From contig NZ_CP084028.1 in the NCBI RefSeq assembly GCF_020181595.1, positions 510,867-574,866 of the forward strand: a DNA stretch of 64,000 nucleotides, read 5' to 3'. Below, piece after piece: positions 1-7,302 of this stretch (positions are counted from its first letter, which is position 1; every line of letters starts with the position of its first letter). The notes beneath the pieces are model-generated. The model saw nothing but the letters and a program-made list of their open reading frames with translations, was not told where the DNA came from and made no database searches. This DNA is from [Mycobacterium] vasticus (GTDB taxonomy: Bacteria; Actinomycetota; Actinomycetes; Mycobacteriales; Mycobacteriaceae). The position numbers were made by a program, and so were the translations under genes.

Positions 1-24
1 CCTTCTCGTTGATGGCTGGCCGGT

Positions 25-55
25 TTGTACTCGGGGTACATCCTCGTTGTAGTCT
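25..55 (+). promoter_or_regulatory. possible tRNA-Tyr promoter
   Basis: TTGTAC at 25-30 and TAGTCT (TANNNT type) at 50-55 lie shortly before the tRNA, with a 19-nt spacer that is slightly long. This is a sequence-only guess; other -10 registers (for example TGTAGT two bases upstream) are possible. Confidence 0.3.
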
Positions 56-69
56 GCTAGGCGCGATAC

Positions 70-152
70 GGCAGGTTGTCCGAGCGGCCAATGGAAGCGG
101 ACTGTAAATCCGTCGGCGAAAGCCTACACAGGTTCGAATCCTGTACCTGCCA
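70..152 (+). tRNA. tRNA-Tyr (GTA)
   Basis: The acceptor arms GGCAGGT and ACCTGCC pair at the two ends. The anticodon stem CGGA/TCCG encloses the loop CTGTAAA with anticodon GTA, so it decodes tyrosine. A long variable arm follows, as expected for the class II tRNA-Tyr of bacteria, then the T-arm with GGTTCGAATCC. The 3' CCA is not encoded: after discriminator A152 the sequence reads CCC. It decodes UAU and UAC codons. Confidence 0.95.
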
Positions 153-159
153 CCCAGAT

Positions 160-184
160 CAGGCCCCCTTTTAAAGGGGGCCTG
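160..184 (+). terminator. hairpin after tRNA-Tyr
   Basis: A perfect GC-rich inverted repeat (CAGGCCCCCTTT/AAAGGGGGCCTG around one base) starts eight bases after the tRNA. Only a weak T-run (GGTTTCT) follows, so it may act as a mycobacterial intrinsic terminator without a proper U-tract. It also lies just past the stop codon of the convergent PPOX gene and could serve both strands. Confidence 0.6.
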
Positions 185-192
185 AGTGGTTT

Positions 193-624
193 CTACAGCT
201 CGTCGGAGAAGTCCGCGGTGATCCACCGGTCGGGCCGGATCGAATAGATCACCGAGGAGTCGCCGTCGATTCCCGCAGCGAAGGCGCGGCCGCCTTCCTC
301 ACCCAGGTAGCGGATCGCGATGGCCTCGCGCTGATCGAGAGGGGCGGGACTGGCCACGTCGACGACGCTGCCCTCGACTACCACGTATTGATACGGCAGC
401 TCCTCGCGCTGCACCACCAGGGTCACCGCGCCGGCCTGCTCGATGAGCTTCGCCTTGCGGGTGCCGGCGCCGGTGTTGACCAGGATGACCCCGCCGGGGG
501 TGTAGTCGTACCAGATCGGGACGCTGGCCGGGGGACGCCCGCCGGTGGCGGCGACGGACAGGACGGCGACGTGCTTGTCGGCCAGGAACTGCTGACGTTC
601 GGCTTCGGTGAAGGGTGTGGGCAT
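193..624 (-). CDS. pyridoxamine 5'-phosphate oxidase-like (PPOX/FDOR) protein
   Basis: 143 residues beginning MPTPFTEAERQQFL. The pattern of a short N-terminal helix, then VAVLSVAATGGRPPASVPIWYDYTPGG and a strand rich in VTLVVQREELPYQYVVVEG, is typical of the split beta-barrel flavin/F420 binding fold (PPOX class). Mycobacteria have many such proteins, which reduce or oxidise small molecules with FMN or F420; the substrate cannot be read from the sequence. The start at 624 was chosen because the reading frame upstream is low-complexity arginine-rich sequence lying antisense to the kinase gene's 3' end. It is convergent with the tRNA and shares the hairpin at 160-184. Confidence 0.8.
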   Translation of the reverse strand: MPTPFTEAERQQFLADKHVAVLSVAATGGRPPASVPIWYDYTPGGVILVNTGAGTRKAKLIEQAGAVTLVVQREELPYQYVVVEGSVVDVASPAPLDQREAIAIRYLGEEGGRAFAAGIDGDSSVIYSIRPDRWITADFSDEL

Positions 625-665
625 GTGGGGTCGAACGAGTGCGGCCGGCGAGGTATTCCACCGGG

Positions 666-1997
666 CTACCAGTCCGGCGACAGTGGCTTGATCCGGGTCC
701 ACGGCGTGCAGCCGAAGCTGACGAACGTGCCGTAGGCGGCCCGCGGGTCGATCTCGACCGTCGGCGCACCGAGTGCGATCACCCGCGAACCCGACTCGAC
801 GACGCGGTCGCGTGAGTCCAGGACGGAGTAGGTGCACAAACCGCTGGGGCCGACGTCGGCCACGTAGGTGCCGTAAGGCATCGCTTGGGGGACGGCGTAG
901 GCGCCGGCGGGGATGGTCGGCCCGATGTCGGTGGCCGCCAGCCCGAGCATGGGCGACCCGCTGGGTGGAGCGGTGGTGGTGGGCGGCACGGTGGTCGGCG
1001 CCATGGCGGTCACGGTCGTCGTCTCCGGCGGTGCCACCGTGGTGATCGCCGTAGTGATCGCGGTGGTGACGGTGGTCGTGGAGGTCATCGGTGCGGCGAC
1101 CGGCGACGGCGACGGGTTCGAGTCGGTGCTGCCGATCAGGTACAGCGCCAGGAACGCCGCCGCCGACAGGCCGACGCCTTTGCGGAGCCGGCGCCGGGAC
1201 TTCCGCGGGGCCAGCGCGGCGATCGGAAGCATCGCCAGCGACCCCGCCCGCAACGCGGTGGCGAACTCGGTGCAGCTGTCGTACCGCCCGGCTGGATCCT
1301 CGGCCAGGGCCCGGGCCAGGGCTGGCTCGAGACCGGCCGGATTGAGGCGCACCGGCGGCTTGCCGGTGAGCAGGTGATAGGCGGTGGCGGCCAGTGCGTA
1401 CTGGTCGGCCCGGCCGTCCAGCGGCCCGCCGCGCAGCTGCTCGGGCGCGGCATAGAGCAGTGTGCCGACCACCATGTTCGTCGACGTCAGGCCGCTGACC
1501 TCCGCCACCCGTAAGCCGATCCCGAAGTCCGCCAAGATGATTCGGGCCTCATCCTCGTCCGGATCGGTCAGCAGGATGTTCGCCGGCTTGACGTCGCGGT
1601 GCAGCAGGCCGCGCTGGTGGGCGTAGTCCAAAGCCTCGCCGACGGCGGCGACGATCTCGACCACCAGTCCACGCGGCAGCCCGCCCCGCGTTCGGCGCAG
1701 CCGGCGAGACGCGTCGGAACCGTCGACGTGGTCCATGGCGATCCAGAGCTGGCCCTGGTACTCGCCGCGGTCGTGGACGCCGACGATGTGCGGGTGCCAC
1801 AGCGTGGCCGCCAGGTCGGCCTCGCGGTTGAACCGCTCCCGAAATGCCGGGTCGGCCGAGACCGCGGCAGGCAACACCTTCAGCGCGTCTCGGCGGGGCA
1901 GGCGGGGGTGTTCGGCCAGGTAGACCTCGCCCATGCCACCGGACCCCAGCAAACGCACGATGCGATAGCCGGCGAAGGTGGAACCCGCGGTGAGCAT
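666..1997 (-). CDS. transmembrane Ser/Thr protein kinase (PknF/PknX-like), shortened C-lobe
   Basis: 443 residues. The N-terminal eukaryotic-type kinase domain has the glycine loop GSGGMGEVY (19-27), Lys40, catalytic HRDVKPAN (Asp135) and DFG (Asp157), and a TSTNMVVGT activation segment. A basic juxtamembrane run ([10 protein letters not shown]) precedes one transmembrane segment near residues 275-292. After it come a Thr/Pro-rich linker (about 295-345) and an extracytoplasmic domain with two cysteines. The segment between LLTGKPP (211-215) and the final [16 protein letters not shown] helix is only a few residues long, while family members carry roughly 35 residues (helix G region). The active-site motifs are intact, so it is probably catalytic, but substrate docking may differ. 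It is divergent from the methyltransferase at 2100. Confidence 0.9.
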   Translation of the reverse strand: MLTAGSTFAGYRIVRLLGSGGMGEVYLAEHPRLPRRDALKVLPAAVSADPAFRERFNREADLAATLWHPHIVGVHDRGEYQGQLWIAMDHVDGSDASRRLRRTRGGLPRGLVVEIVAAVGEALDYAHQRGLLHRDVKPANILLTDPDEDEARIILADFGIGLRVAEVSGLTSTNMVVGTLLYAAPEQLRGGPLDGRADQYALAATAYHLLTGKPPVRLNPAGLEPALARALAEDPAGRYDSCTEFATALRAGSLAMLPIAALAPRKSRRRLRKGVGLSAAAFLALYLIGSTDSNPSPSPVAAPMTSTTTVTTAITTAITTVAPPETTTVTAMAPTTVPPTTTAPPSGSPMLGLAATDIGPTIPAGAYAVPQAMPYGTYVADVGPSGLCTYSVLDSRDRVVESGSRVIALGAPTVEIDPRAAYGTFVSFGCTPWTRIKPLSPDW

Positions 1998-2075
1998 GTC
2001 GTGAAGCTATCGCCGACCACCGACAACGCCCATTTAACGGACGTCTAAGGTCTAAAGTCCTCTAGCGAACACAAG

Positions 2076-2094
2076 GCTGGTTAGGCTAACCTTC
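2076..2094. promoter_or_regulatory. IdeR-like iron box
   Basis: A perfect 13-bp palindrome GGTTAGGCTAACC (2079-2091) matches the core of the mycobacterial IdeR/DtxR box (TTAGGTTAGGCTAACCTAA); by hand count 14 of 19 positions agree, all mismatches being in the outer three bases. It contains TAGGCT (2082-2087), which fits a TANNNT -10 element about 12 bases before the ATG at 2100. IdeR with iron would then cover the promoter directly. Confidence 0.7.
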
Positions 2095-2099
2095 GCCGC

Positions 2100-2888
2100 A
2101 TGACACTTCCCCTGCCCGACCGCAAGACCGCTGATCTCCCCGGCCACTGGCTGTTCGCCCGGCTCGGCAAACGTGTCCTGCGGCCCGGCGGGCTCGGCCT
2201 GACCCACCGCATGCTGGCCGACGCGCAGCTGTCCGACGCCGACGTCGTCGAACTCGCCCCCGGCATGGGCCGCACCGCCAAAGAGATCCTGGCGCACGCC
2301 CCCGGCACCTACACCGGCGTCGAGGCCGACGAGAACGCCGCCGGCGTGGTCCGCACGGTGGTGGGCGAGCGCGGCAAGGTGGTCACCGGCGAGGCATCGG
2401 AGACCGGCCTGGCCGCCGACAGCGCCGACGTGGTGGTCGGTGAGGCGATGCTGACCATGCAGACCAATGCGCACAAGGCCGAGATCGCCCGCGAGGCGTT
2501 CCGGGTGCTGCGCCCCGGCGGCCGCTACGCCATTCACGAGCTCGCGCTGCAGCCCGACGACGTCGGCGAGGTGATCAAGGACGAGGTCCGCACCGCGCTG
2601 GCCCGCTCCATCAAGGTCAACGCCCGCCCGCTGACCGCCGCGGAATGGACCGAGCTGCTCACCCAGGCCGGCTTCACCGTGGAGAAGACGTCGTTCGCGC
2701 CGATGGCGCTGCTGGAGCCGCACCGGCTGATCGCCGACGAGGGCCTGCTGGGTGCACTGCGGTTCGTCTTCAACGTGCTGCGTGACTCCGACGCGCGGGC
2801 CCGCGTGCTCAACATGCGCGCCACGTTCCGCCGCCACAGCGACAACATGGCCGCCATCGAGGTCATCGCCACCAAGCCGGCGGCGTGA
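2100..2888 (+). CDS. class I SAM-dependent methyltransferase, probably iron-regulated
   Basis: 262 residues. Motif I is VVELAPGMGRTAKEIL (near residues 48-63), followed by the acidic GVEADENAA motif II, the GEAMLTMQ motif and FRVLRPGGRYAIHEL, which is the usual Methyltransf_11 layout. The substrate is not evident. The ATG lies six bases after the IdeR-like palindrome at 2076-2094, with no Shine-Dalgarno sequence visible, so a leaderless or very short leader mRNA is likely. Siderophore or haem-related methylation would fit iron control but is inference only. The DUF309-galT-galK genes follow in the same direction, 21 bases downstream. Confidence 0.85.
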   Translation: MTLPLPDRKTADLPGHWLFARLGKRVLRPGGLGLTHRMLADAQLSDADVVELAPGMGRTAKEILAHAPGTYTGVEADENAAGVVRTVVGERGKVVTGEASETGLAADSADVVVGEAMLTMQTNAHKAEIAREAFRVLRPGGRYAIHELALQPDDVGEVIKDEVRTALARSIKVNARPLTAAEWTELLTQAGFTVEKTSFAPMALLEPHRLIADEGLLGALRFVFNVLRDSDARARVLNMRATFRRHSDNMAAIEVIATKPAA

Positions 2889-2909
2889 CGCACTTGCGAT
2901 GATGGACGG

Positions 2910-3386
2910 GTGAGCACTCGCGACCGCGACGACGCGGGCCGCCCCCGCAATGCCCGCCCGCGTGATCGGCTGGGACGACCGCTGCCGCGCGGCGCCCAGG
3001 GTGGCGTGCAGGGCGTGCCCGACGACCTGGACCTGCCGCCGTCGCAGACGCTGGCCTACGCGCAGCTGCTGCTCGACGACGGGTTGGCGTTCAACGCCCA
3101 CGAGGTGCTGGAGGCCGCCTGGAAACACCGGCCCGACAACGAGCGCGACCTGTGGCAGGGCCTGGCGCAGTTGGCCGTCGGGGTCACCCACGTCCAGCGC
3201 GGCAACGTCACCGGCGCGGTGAGCCTGCTGCGCCGCGGCGCCGACCATCTGGCCGGGCTGCGTGCTCCCGCCCCGTTCGGGATCGACCTGGCCGGCCTGC
3301 TGCGTTTCGCCGCCGCTCTGGCCGACGACCTGGCCGCGGGCGTGACGATCGACCCGCAGCGCCTGTGCCCCCGGTTGGTCGTGTGA
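2910..3386 (+). CDS. DUF309 family protein
   Basis: 158 residues, GTG start. The central helix pair contains FNAHEVLEAAWK and LWQGLAQLAVGVTHVQRGN followed by GAVSLLRRGADHL, the signature of DUF309. This is a small all-helical family of unknown function with conserved His, Glu and Trp residues. The first 35 residues are basic and poorly conserved. Its stop overlaps the galT start (GTGA, 3383-3386), so it is translationally coupled to galactose metabolism genes; the link may only be operon convenience. Confidence 0.85.
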   Translation: MSTRDRDDAGRPRNARPRDRLGRPLPRGAQGGVQGVPDDLDLPPSQTLAYAQLLLDDGLAFNAHEVLEAAWKHRPDNERDLWQGLAQLAVGVTHVQRGNVTGAVSLLRRGADHLAGLRAPAPFGIDLAGLLRFAAALADDLAAGVTIDPQRLCPRLVV

Positions 3387-4411
3387 GCGGCCCGAGTCGC
3401 TGGACGCTGGCCGACGGACGTGAGCTGTTGTTCTTCAGCCTGCCCGGCCACATTCCGGCGCCGGTGGCCGACCTCCGCCCGCTGCCGCCACGTGATCCCG
3501 AGCCGTCGGAGCTGCGTTTCGACCGCGCCACCGGCCAGTGGGTGATCATCGCCGCGCAGCGCCAGGACCGCACCTATAAGCCGCCCGCCGAGGCGTGTCC
3601 GCTGTGCCCGGGTCCGACGGGTCGCAGCAGTGAGGTGCCCGCGGCCGACTACGACGTGGTGGTCTTCGAGAACCGGTTCCCCAGCCTGGCGGGGGACAAC
3701 GGCCGCTGCGAGGTGATCTGTTTCTCGCCGGATCACACCGGCTCGTTCGCCGAACTGCCGGCGGAGCACGCCCGGCTGGTGGTGCAGGCGTGGTGGCATC
3801 GCACCGCTGAGCTGTTGGCGCGCAAGGAGATCGAGCAGGTGTTCTGCTTCGAGAACCGCGGTGAGGAGATCGGGGTGACGCTGGCCCATCCGCACGGCCA
3901 GATCTACGGATATCCGTTCCTGACGCCGCGCACTGCCGCCATGCTGGCCCAAGCCCGCGAGAACCGGATCGCCCACGGCACCAACCTGTTCGCCGATCTG
4001 CTGGCCGCCGAGGTGGCCGACGGCGCCCGGATCGTAGCGCGCACCCAACTGTTCACCGCGTTCGTTCCTTACGCGGCGCGCTGGCCGGTGGAGGTGCACC
4101 TGTACCCGAATCGGCGGGTGCACAACCTGACCGAGCTGACCGAGGACGAGCTGGACGACTTCGCGGAGGTCTACCGAAATCTGTTGGGCCGCTTCGACCG
4201 GCTCTACGACGCCCCGCTGCCCTACATGGCCGCACTGCACCAGTACCGTGACGACGGTGAACAGGCCGACGGGTATTTCCACGTGGAGTTGATGTCGATT
4301 CGGCGCAGCGCCACCAAACTGAAGTATCTGGCGGCCTCGGAGTCGGCGATGGACGCCTTCATCGCCGACGTCACCCCGGAGTCCGTCGCCGCCAGGCTGC
4401 GTGCGCTGTGA
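3383..4411 (+). CDS. galT: galactose-1-phosphate uridylyltransferase
   Basis: 342 residues from the GTG that overlaps the DUF309 stop. The frame extends further upstream but that part is a shadow of DUF309. GalT transfers UMP from UDP-glucose to galactose-1-phosphate (Leloir pathway). The zinc-site motif CPLCPG and the HPHGQ active-site motif (His169 and His171, the latter the expected uridylylated nucleophile) are present, as are [10 protein letters not shown] and [10 protein letters not shown] near the C-terminus. The end overlaps galK by four bases (GTGA), so the two enzymes are coupled. Confidence 0.95.
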   Translation: MSGPSRWTLADGRELLFFSLPGHIPAPVADLRPLPPRDPEPSELRFDRATGQWVIIAAQRQDRTYKPPAEACPLCPGPTGRSSEVPAADYDVVVFENRFPSLAGDNGRCEVICFSPDHTGSFAELPAEHARLVVQAWWHRTAELLARKEIEQVFCFENRGEEIGVTLAHPHGQIYGYPFLTPRTAAMLAQARENRIAHGTNLFADLLAAEVADGARIVARTQLFTAFVPYAARWPVEVHLYPNRRVHNLTELTEDELDDFAEVYRNLLGRFDRLYDAPLPYMAALHQYRDDGEQADGYFHVELMSIRRSATKLKYLAASESAMDAFIADVTPESVAARLRAL

Positions 4412-5481
4412 TCGCCTACTCCGCGCCGGGCCGGGTCAACCTGATCGGCGAACACACCGACTACAACGGCGGTTTCGCGTTGCCGATCGCGTTGCCGCAG
4501 CGCACCAGTGTCACCTTCGACCCCGACGACTCCGACAACCTCACCGTCGTCTCCGACCACGCCGACGGGCCGGTGCGCATCCCGCTGGACACCACACCGG
4601 GCGGGGTGACGGGCTGGGGGGCCTATGTCGCCGGGGTGGTGTGGGCGTTGCGCGACAGCGGTTTCGCGGTGTCCGGCGGAACCATGTCGATCAGCAGTGA
4701 CGTGCCGATCGGGTCGGGGCTATCGTCCTCGGCGGCGCTGGAGTGCGCGGTACTCGGGGCGCTGACGTCGGGCGTGCCGATCGACCGGATCGAGCTGGCC
4801 CGGATCGGACAGCGCGCCGAGAACGACTATGTCGGCGCCCCAACGGGTTTGCTGGATCAGCTGTCGTCACTGTTCGGGGAGGTGGCCGGCGCGATGCTGA
4901 TCGACTTCCGCGACCTCGCAGTGCACCCGGTGCCGTTCGACCCGGATGCCTCCGGGGTGGCGCTGCTGCTGTTCGACTCTGGGCAGCGGCACGGCCACGT
5001 CGACGGCGAGTACGCGGCTCGGAGGGCCTCCTGTGAGCGGGCCGCCGCCGCGCTGGGTGTGACATCACTGCGCGAGGTGCAGCACCGCGGCGTCGACGTG
5101 CTGGCGGCTATCACCGATCCGGTCGATGCGCGCCGCGCCCGCCACGTGCTGACCGAGAACGAGCGGGTGCTGGATTTCGTCGCCGCGTGCGCGGAATTGG
5201 ACTTCGCCGCGGCGGGGAAGCTGTTCACCGCGTCGCACGCCTCGATGCGCGACGACTTCGAGATCACCACCGAGCACATCGATCTGATCGCCGACGCCGC
5301 GGTGGCCGCCGGGGCGTTGGGTGCCCGGATGACCGGCGGCGGATTCGGCGGCTGTGTGATCGCCTTGGTGCCGGCCGAGCTGACGCTCAAGGTCGGCGAT
5401 GCGGTGCGTAGCGCGGTCATGCAGGCGGGTTACGACGAGCCGGACTTCAGCCGGGTGTTCGCGGCCGCCGGGGCCGGATAG
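4408..5481 (+). CDS. galK: galactokinase
   Basis: 357 residues, GTG start inside the galT stop. Galactokinase phosphorylates galactose at C1 with ATP and supplies the GalT substrate. All GHMP-kinase signatures are present: [19 protein letters not shown] near the N-terminus, the ATP loop [13 protein letters not shown], and the C-terminal [16 protein letters not shown]. Length and motif order match bacterial GalK. No galE is visible in the window. Confidence 0.95.
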   Translation: MIAYSAPGRVNLIGEHTDYNGGFALPIALPQRTSVTFDPDDSDNLTVVSDHADGPVRIPLDTTPGGVTGWGAYVAGVVWALRDSGFAVSGGTMSISSDVPIGSGLSSSAALECAVLGALTSGVPIDRIELARIGQRAENDYVGAPTGLLDQLSSLFGEVAGAMLIDFRDLAVHPVPFDPDASGVALLLFDSGQRHGHVDGEYAARRASCERAAAALGVTSLREVQHRGVDVLAAITDPVDARRARHVLTENERVLDFVAACAELDFAAAGKLFTASHASMRDDFEITTEHIDLIADAAVAAGALGARMTGGGFGGCVIALVPAELTLKVGDAVRSAVMQAGYDEPDFSRVFAAAGAG

Positions 5482-5485
5482 CGTA

Positions 5486-5503
5486 GGTGTATTCTTGGTG
5501 TAT
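5486..5503 (+). promoter_or_regulatory. vapBC promoter with direct repeats
   Basis: GGTGTAT occurs at 5486-5492 and again at 5497-5503, exactly 11 bp apart (one helical turn), and TATTCT (5490-5495) fits a TANNNT -10 element. The ATG of the antitoxin is inside the second repeat, suggesting a leaderless transcript autorepressed by the VapB/VapC complex. The role is inferred from position. Confidence 0.4.
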
Positions 5504-5714
5504 GGCACGCACCAACATCGATCTCGATGATGAACTCACCGCTGAGGTGATGCGTCGCTTCGGTGTGACGACGAAGAAGGCGGCCGTGGATCTCGCCTTG
5601 CGGCGGCTGGTCGGCACCCCCCTGAGCCGTGAATTCCTGCTCGGCCTTGAGGGCATCGGCTGGGACGGTGACCTCGATGAACTACGGAGTGAATCGCCCG
5701 GCGACATCCGATGA
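5502..5714 (+). CDS. vapB: VapB-type antitoxin
   Basis: 70 residues starting [38 protein letters not shown], the DUF2191/VapB pattern: a short N-terminal ribbon-helix-helix DNA-binding region and a C-terminal toxin-binding tail ([18 protein letters not shown]). It neutralises the PIN toxin encoded next and should repress the operon. The first in-frame ATG (5502) was preferred over an upstream TTG-type extension because homologues begin with this motif. ATGA overlap (5711-5714) couples it to vapC. Confidence 0.88.
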   Translation: MARTNIDLDDELTAEVMRRFGVTTKKAAVDLALRRLVGTPLSREFLLGLEGIGWDGDLDELRSESPGDIR

Positions 5715-6115
5715 TCCTGGTCGACACTTCCGCGTGGATCGAGTACTTCCGGGCCACCGGATCGATTGCAGCGCTGGAAGTGCGGCGTCTGCTCTCCGAT
5801 GAGCCGGATCAGGTGCTGACCTGCGAGCCGGTGGCGATGGAGATCTTGGCCGGGGCGACCACGGACACCAGGTACGGCAGACTCGAGCGCCTGGTCAACG
5901 GTTTGGAGTCGCTAGAAGTGGAGCCGGCACGCGACTTTCGTTCGGCCGCCGACATCTACCGTGCGGCGCGACGCTCGGGCCGGACCATCGGCAGCATCAA
6001 CGACTGCCTGATCGCCGCCATTGCGCTGCGCCGCCGCGTCCCGGTCGCGCACCGAGACGCCGACTTCGACGTCATCAGTGAGATCACCGGCCTGACGGCC
6101 ATCTCGCTGCGCTGA
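5711..6115 (+). CDS. vapC: VapC-type PIN domain toxin
   Basis: 134 residues, a single PIN domain. It begins [13 protein letters not shown] with the first metal-binding Asp, has the conserved Glu in [11 protein letters not shown], and ends with [26 protein letters not shown], carrying the remaining acidic residues. VapC proteins are Mg2+-dependent RNases that cleave tRNA or rRNA. It overlaps vapB by four bases and is convergent with the monooxygenase gene that ends at 6123. Confidence 0.92.
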   Translation: MILVDTSAWIEYFRATGSIAALEVRRLLSDEPDQVLTCEPVAMEILAGATTDTRYGRLERLVNGLESLEVEPARDFRSAADIYRAARRSGRTIGSINDCLIAAIALRRRVPVAHRDADFDVISEITGLTAISLR

Positions 6116-6122
6116 GACGAGA

Positions 6123-7298
6123 TCAGGAGATCCGGTAGTCGGGCAGGTCGAAGTCGTCGCGCACCCCGCCGGCGAGCAGGTTGGCCAGCGGCCGAAGGTT
6201 CATCGCCCGGATCGCCACGCCGCGAAACCACAGCCCGAATCGTGTTCGGGTGGCGAAGAACCCGAGGAATTGGCGGGCCCCGGCCTGTTTGCTCTCGATG
6301 AACGGCCGCAACCGGGTTTCGTAGCGTTCGAAGGCCCGCCGGTGGTCGTCGTCGCGCAGCTCGCCGGCCAGCACGTAGGCCTCGGTGATCGCCAGGCCGG
6401 TGCCCTCGCCGCCCAGCAGTGAGATGCACCCAGCGGCGTCGCCGATCAGCAGTACCCGCCCTCGCGACCAGCGCTCCATGCGGACCTGGCTGACCACGTC
6501 GAAGTAGAGGTCTCCCGAGTCGTGAAGGCCGTCGTCGAGCGCGTCCAACATCTGCCGGCATTCCCAACCGGCATCCCCGAACTGGTTGCGCAACGCGGCT
6601 TTCGGGTCGGCGTCGACTTCGGCGGAGGGGTCGCGGTAGACGAACAGGAACATGGTGCGGTCGTCGCGCAGTGCGACCCGTGCGACCTGTCGGCCGGGCA
6701 CGGCGTAGGTGACGTAGGTCAGCTCGTCGCGGGGCCGGTAGCCGTCGACGACGCAGGCGGCGACCTTGCAGCCCAGGTAGTGCTCGAAGTCGCGGTGCGG
6801 GCCGAACACCAGCCGGCGCACGTTCGAGTGCAGGCCGTCGGCACCGATCAGCAGGTCGAAGTCGCGCGGTCCGGCGTGTGCGAACGTCAGCGCGACGCCG
6901 TCGTCGTGCTCGTCGACGGCGGTGATGGTGTCGCCGTAGATCATCTCGACGTCATCGGCGATGGTGGCGTGGATGGTGGCGGCCAGGTCCCCGCGGGGCA
7001 GGCTGGTGAAATCCTGTCCGAGCAGGTGCCGAAAGACGTTGGTGTCCAACGCTGCAACGGTGCTGCCGTCAGCGCCGACGGTCCGCACGGACTCGATCTC
7101 ATAGCCCGCTTCTAGGAGCGCTGCCTCGATGCCCATGCGGCGGGCCACGGTGTATCCGACGCCCCAGAAGTCGATCATGTAGCCGCCGGACCGGAAGGCC
7201 GGGGCCTGCTCGATCACGGTCGGGGTGTGACCGGTGCGGTGCAACCAGTGTGCGAGTGCCGTCCCGGCCACTCCTGCACCGCTGATCGCGATCCGCAT
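6123..7298 (-). CDS. FAD-dependent monooxygenase (PHBH/TetX-like)
   Basis: 391 residues, group A flavin monooxygenase. The FAD-binding GxGxxG is ISGAGVAGTALAHWLHRTGH at the N-terminus, the DG motif is DLLIGADGLHSNVRR, and the GD motif is RVLLIGDAAGCISLLGGEGTGLAITEA. Such enzymes hydroxylate aromatic or polyketide-type substrates with NAD(P)H and O2; several relatives inactivate antibiotics, but the substrate is not evident here. The gene starts four bases after the stop of the membrane protein upstream (7303-9669), so the two are probably one transcription unit. Confidence 0.9.
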   Translation of the reverse strand: MRIAISGAGVAGTALAHWLHRTGHTPTVIEQAPAFRSGGYMIDFWGVGYTVARRMGIEAALLEAGYEIESVRTVGADGSTVAALDTNVFRHLLGQDFTSLPRGDLAATIHATIADDVEMIYGDTITAVDEHDDGVALTFAHAGPRDFDLLIGADGLHSNVRRLVFGPHRDFEHYLGCKVAACVVDGYRPRDELTYVTYAVPGRQVARVALRDDRTMFLFVYRDPSAEVDADPKAALRNQFGDAGWECRQMLDALDDGLHDSGDLYFDVVSQVRMERWSRGRVLLIGDAAGCISLLGGEGTGLAITEAYVLAGELRDDDHRRAFERYETRLRPFIESKQAGARQFLGFFATRTRFGLWFRGVAIRAMNLRPLANLLAGGVRDDFDLPDYRIS

Positions 7299-7302
7299 CG
7301 GC

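Noticed and set aside
2052..3248. A 398-codon minus-strand frame over the methyltransferase and DUF309 genes
   Set aside because: Shadow frame: Gln/His/Arg-rich, no motif, while the plus-strand genes have recognisable domains and coupled starts.
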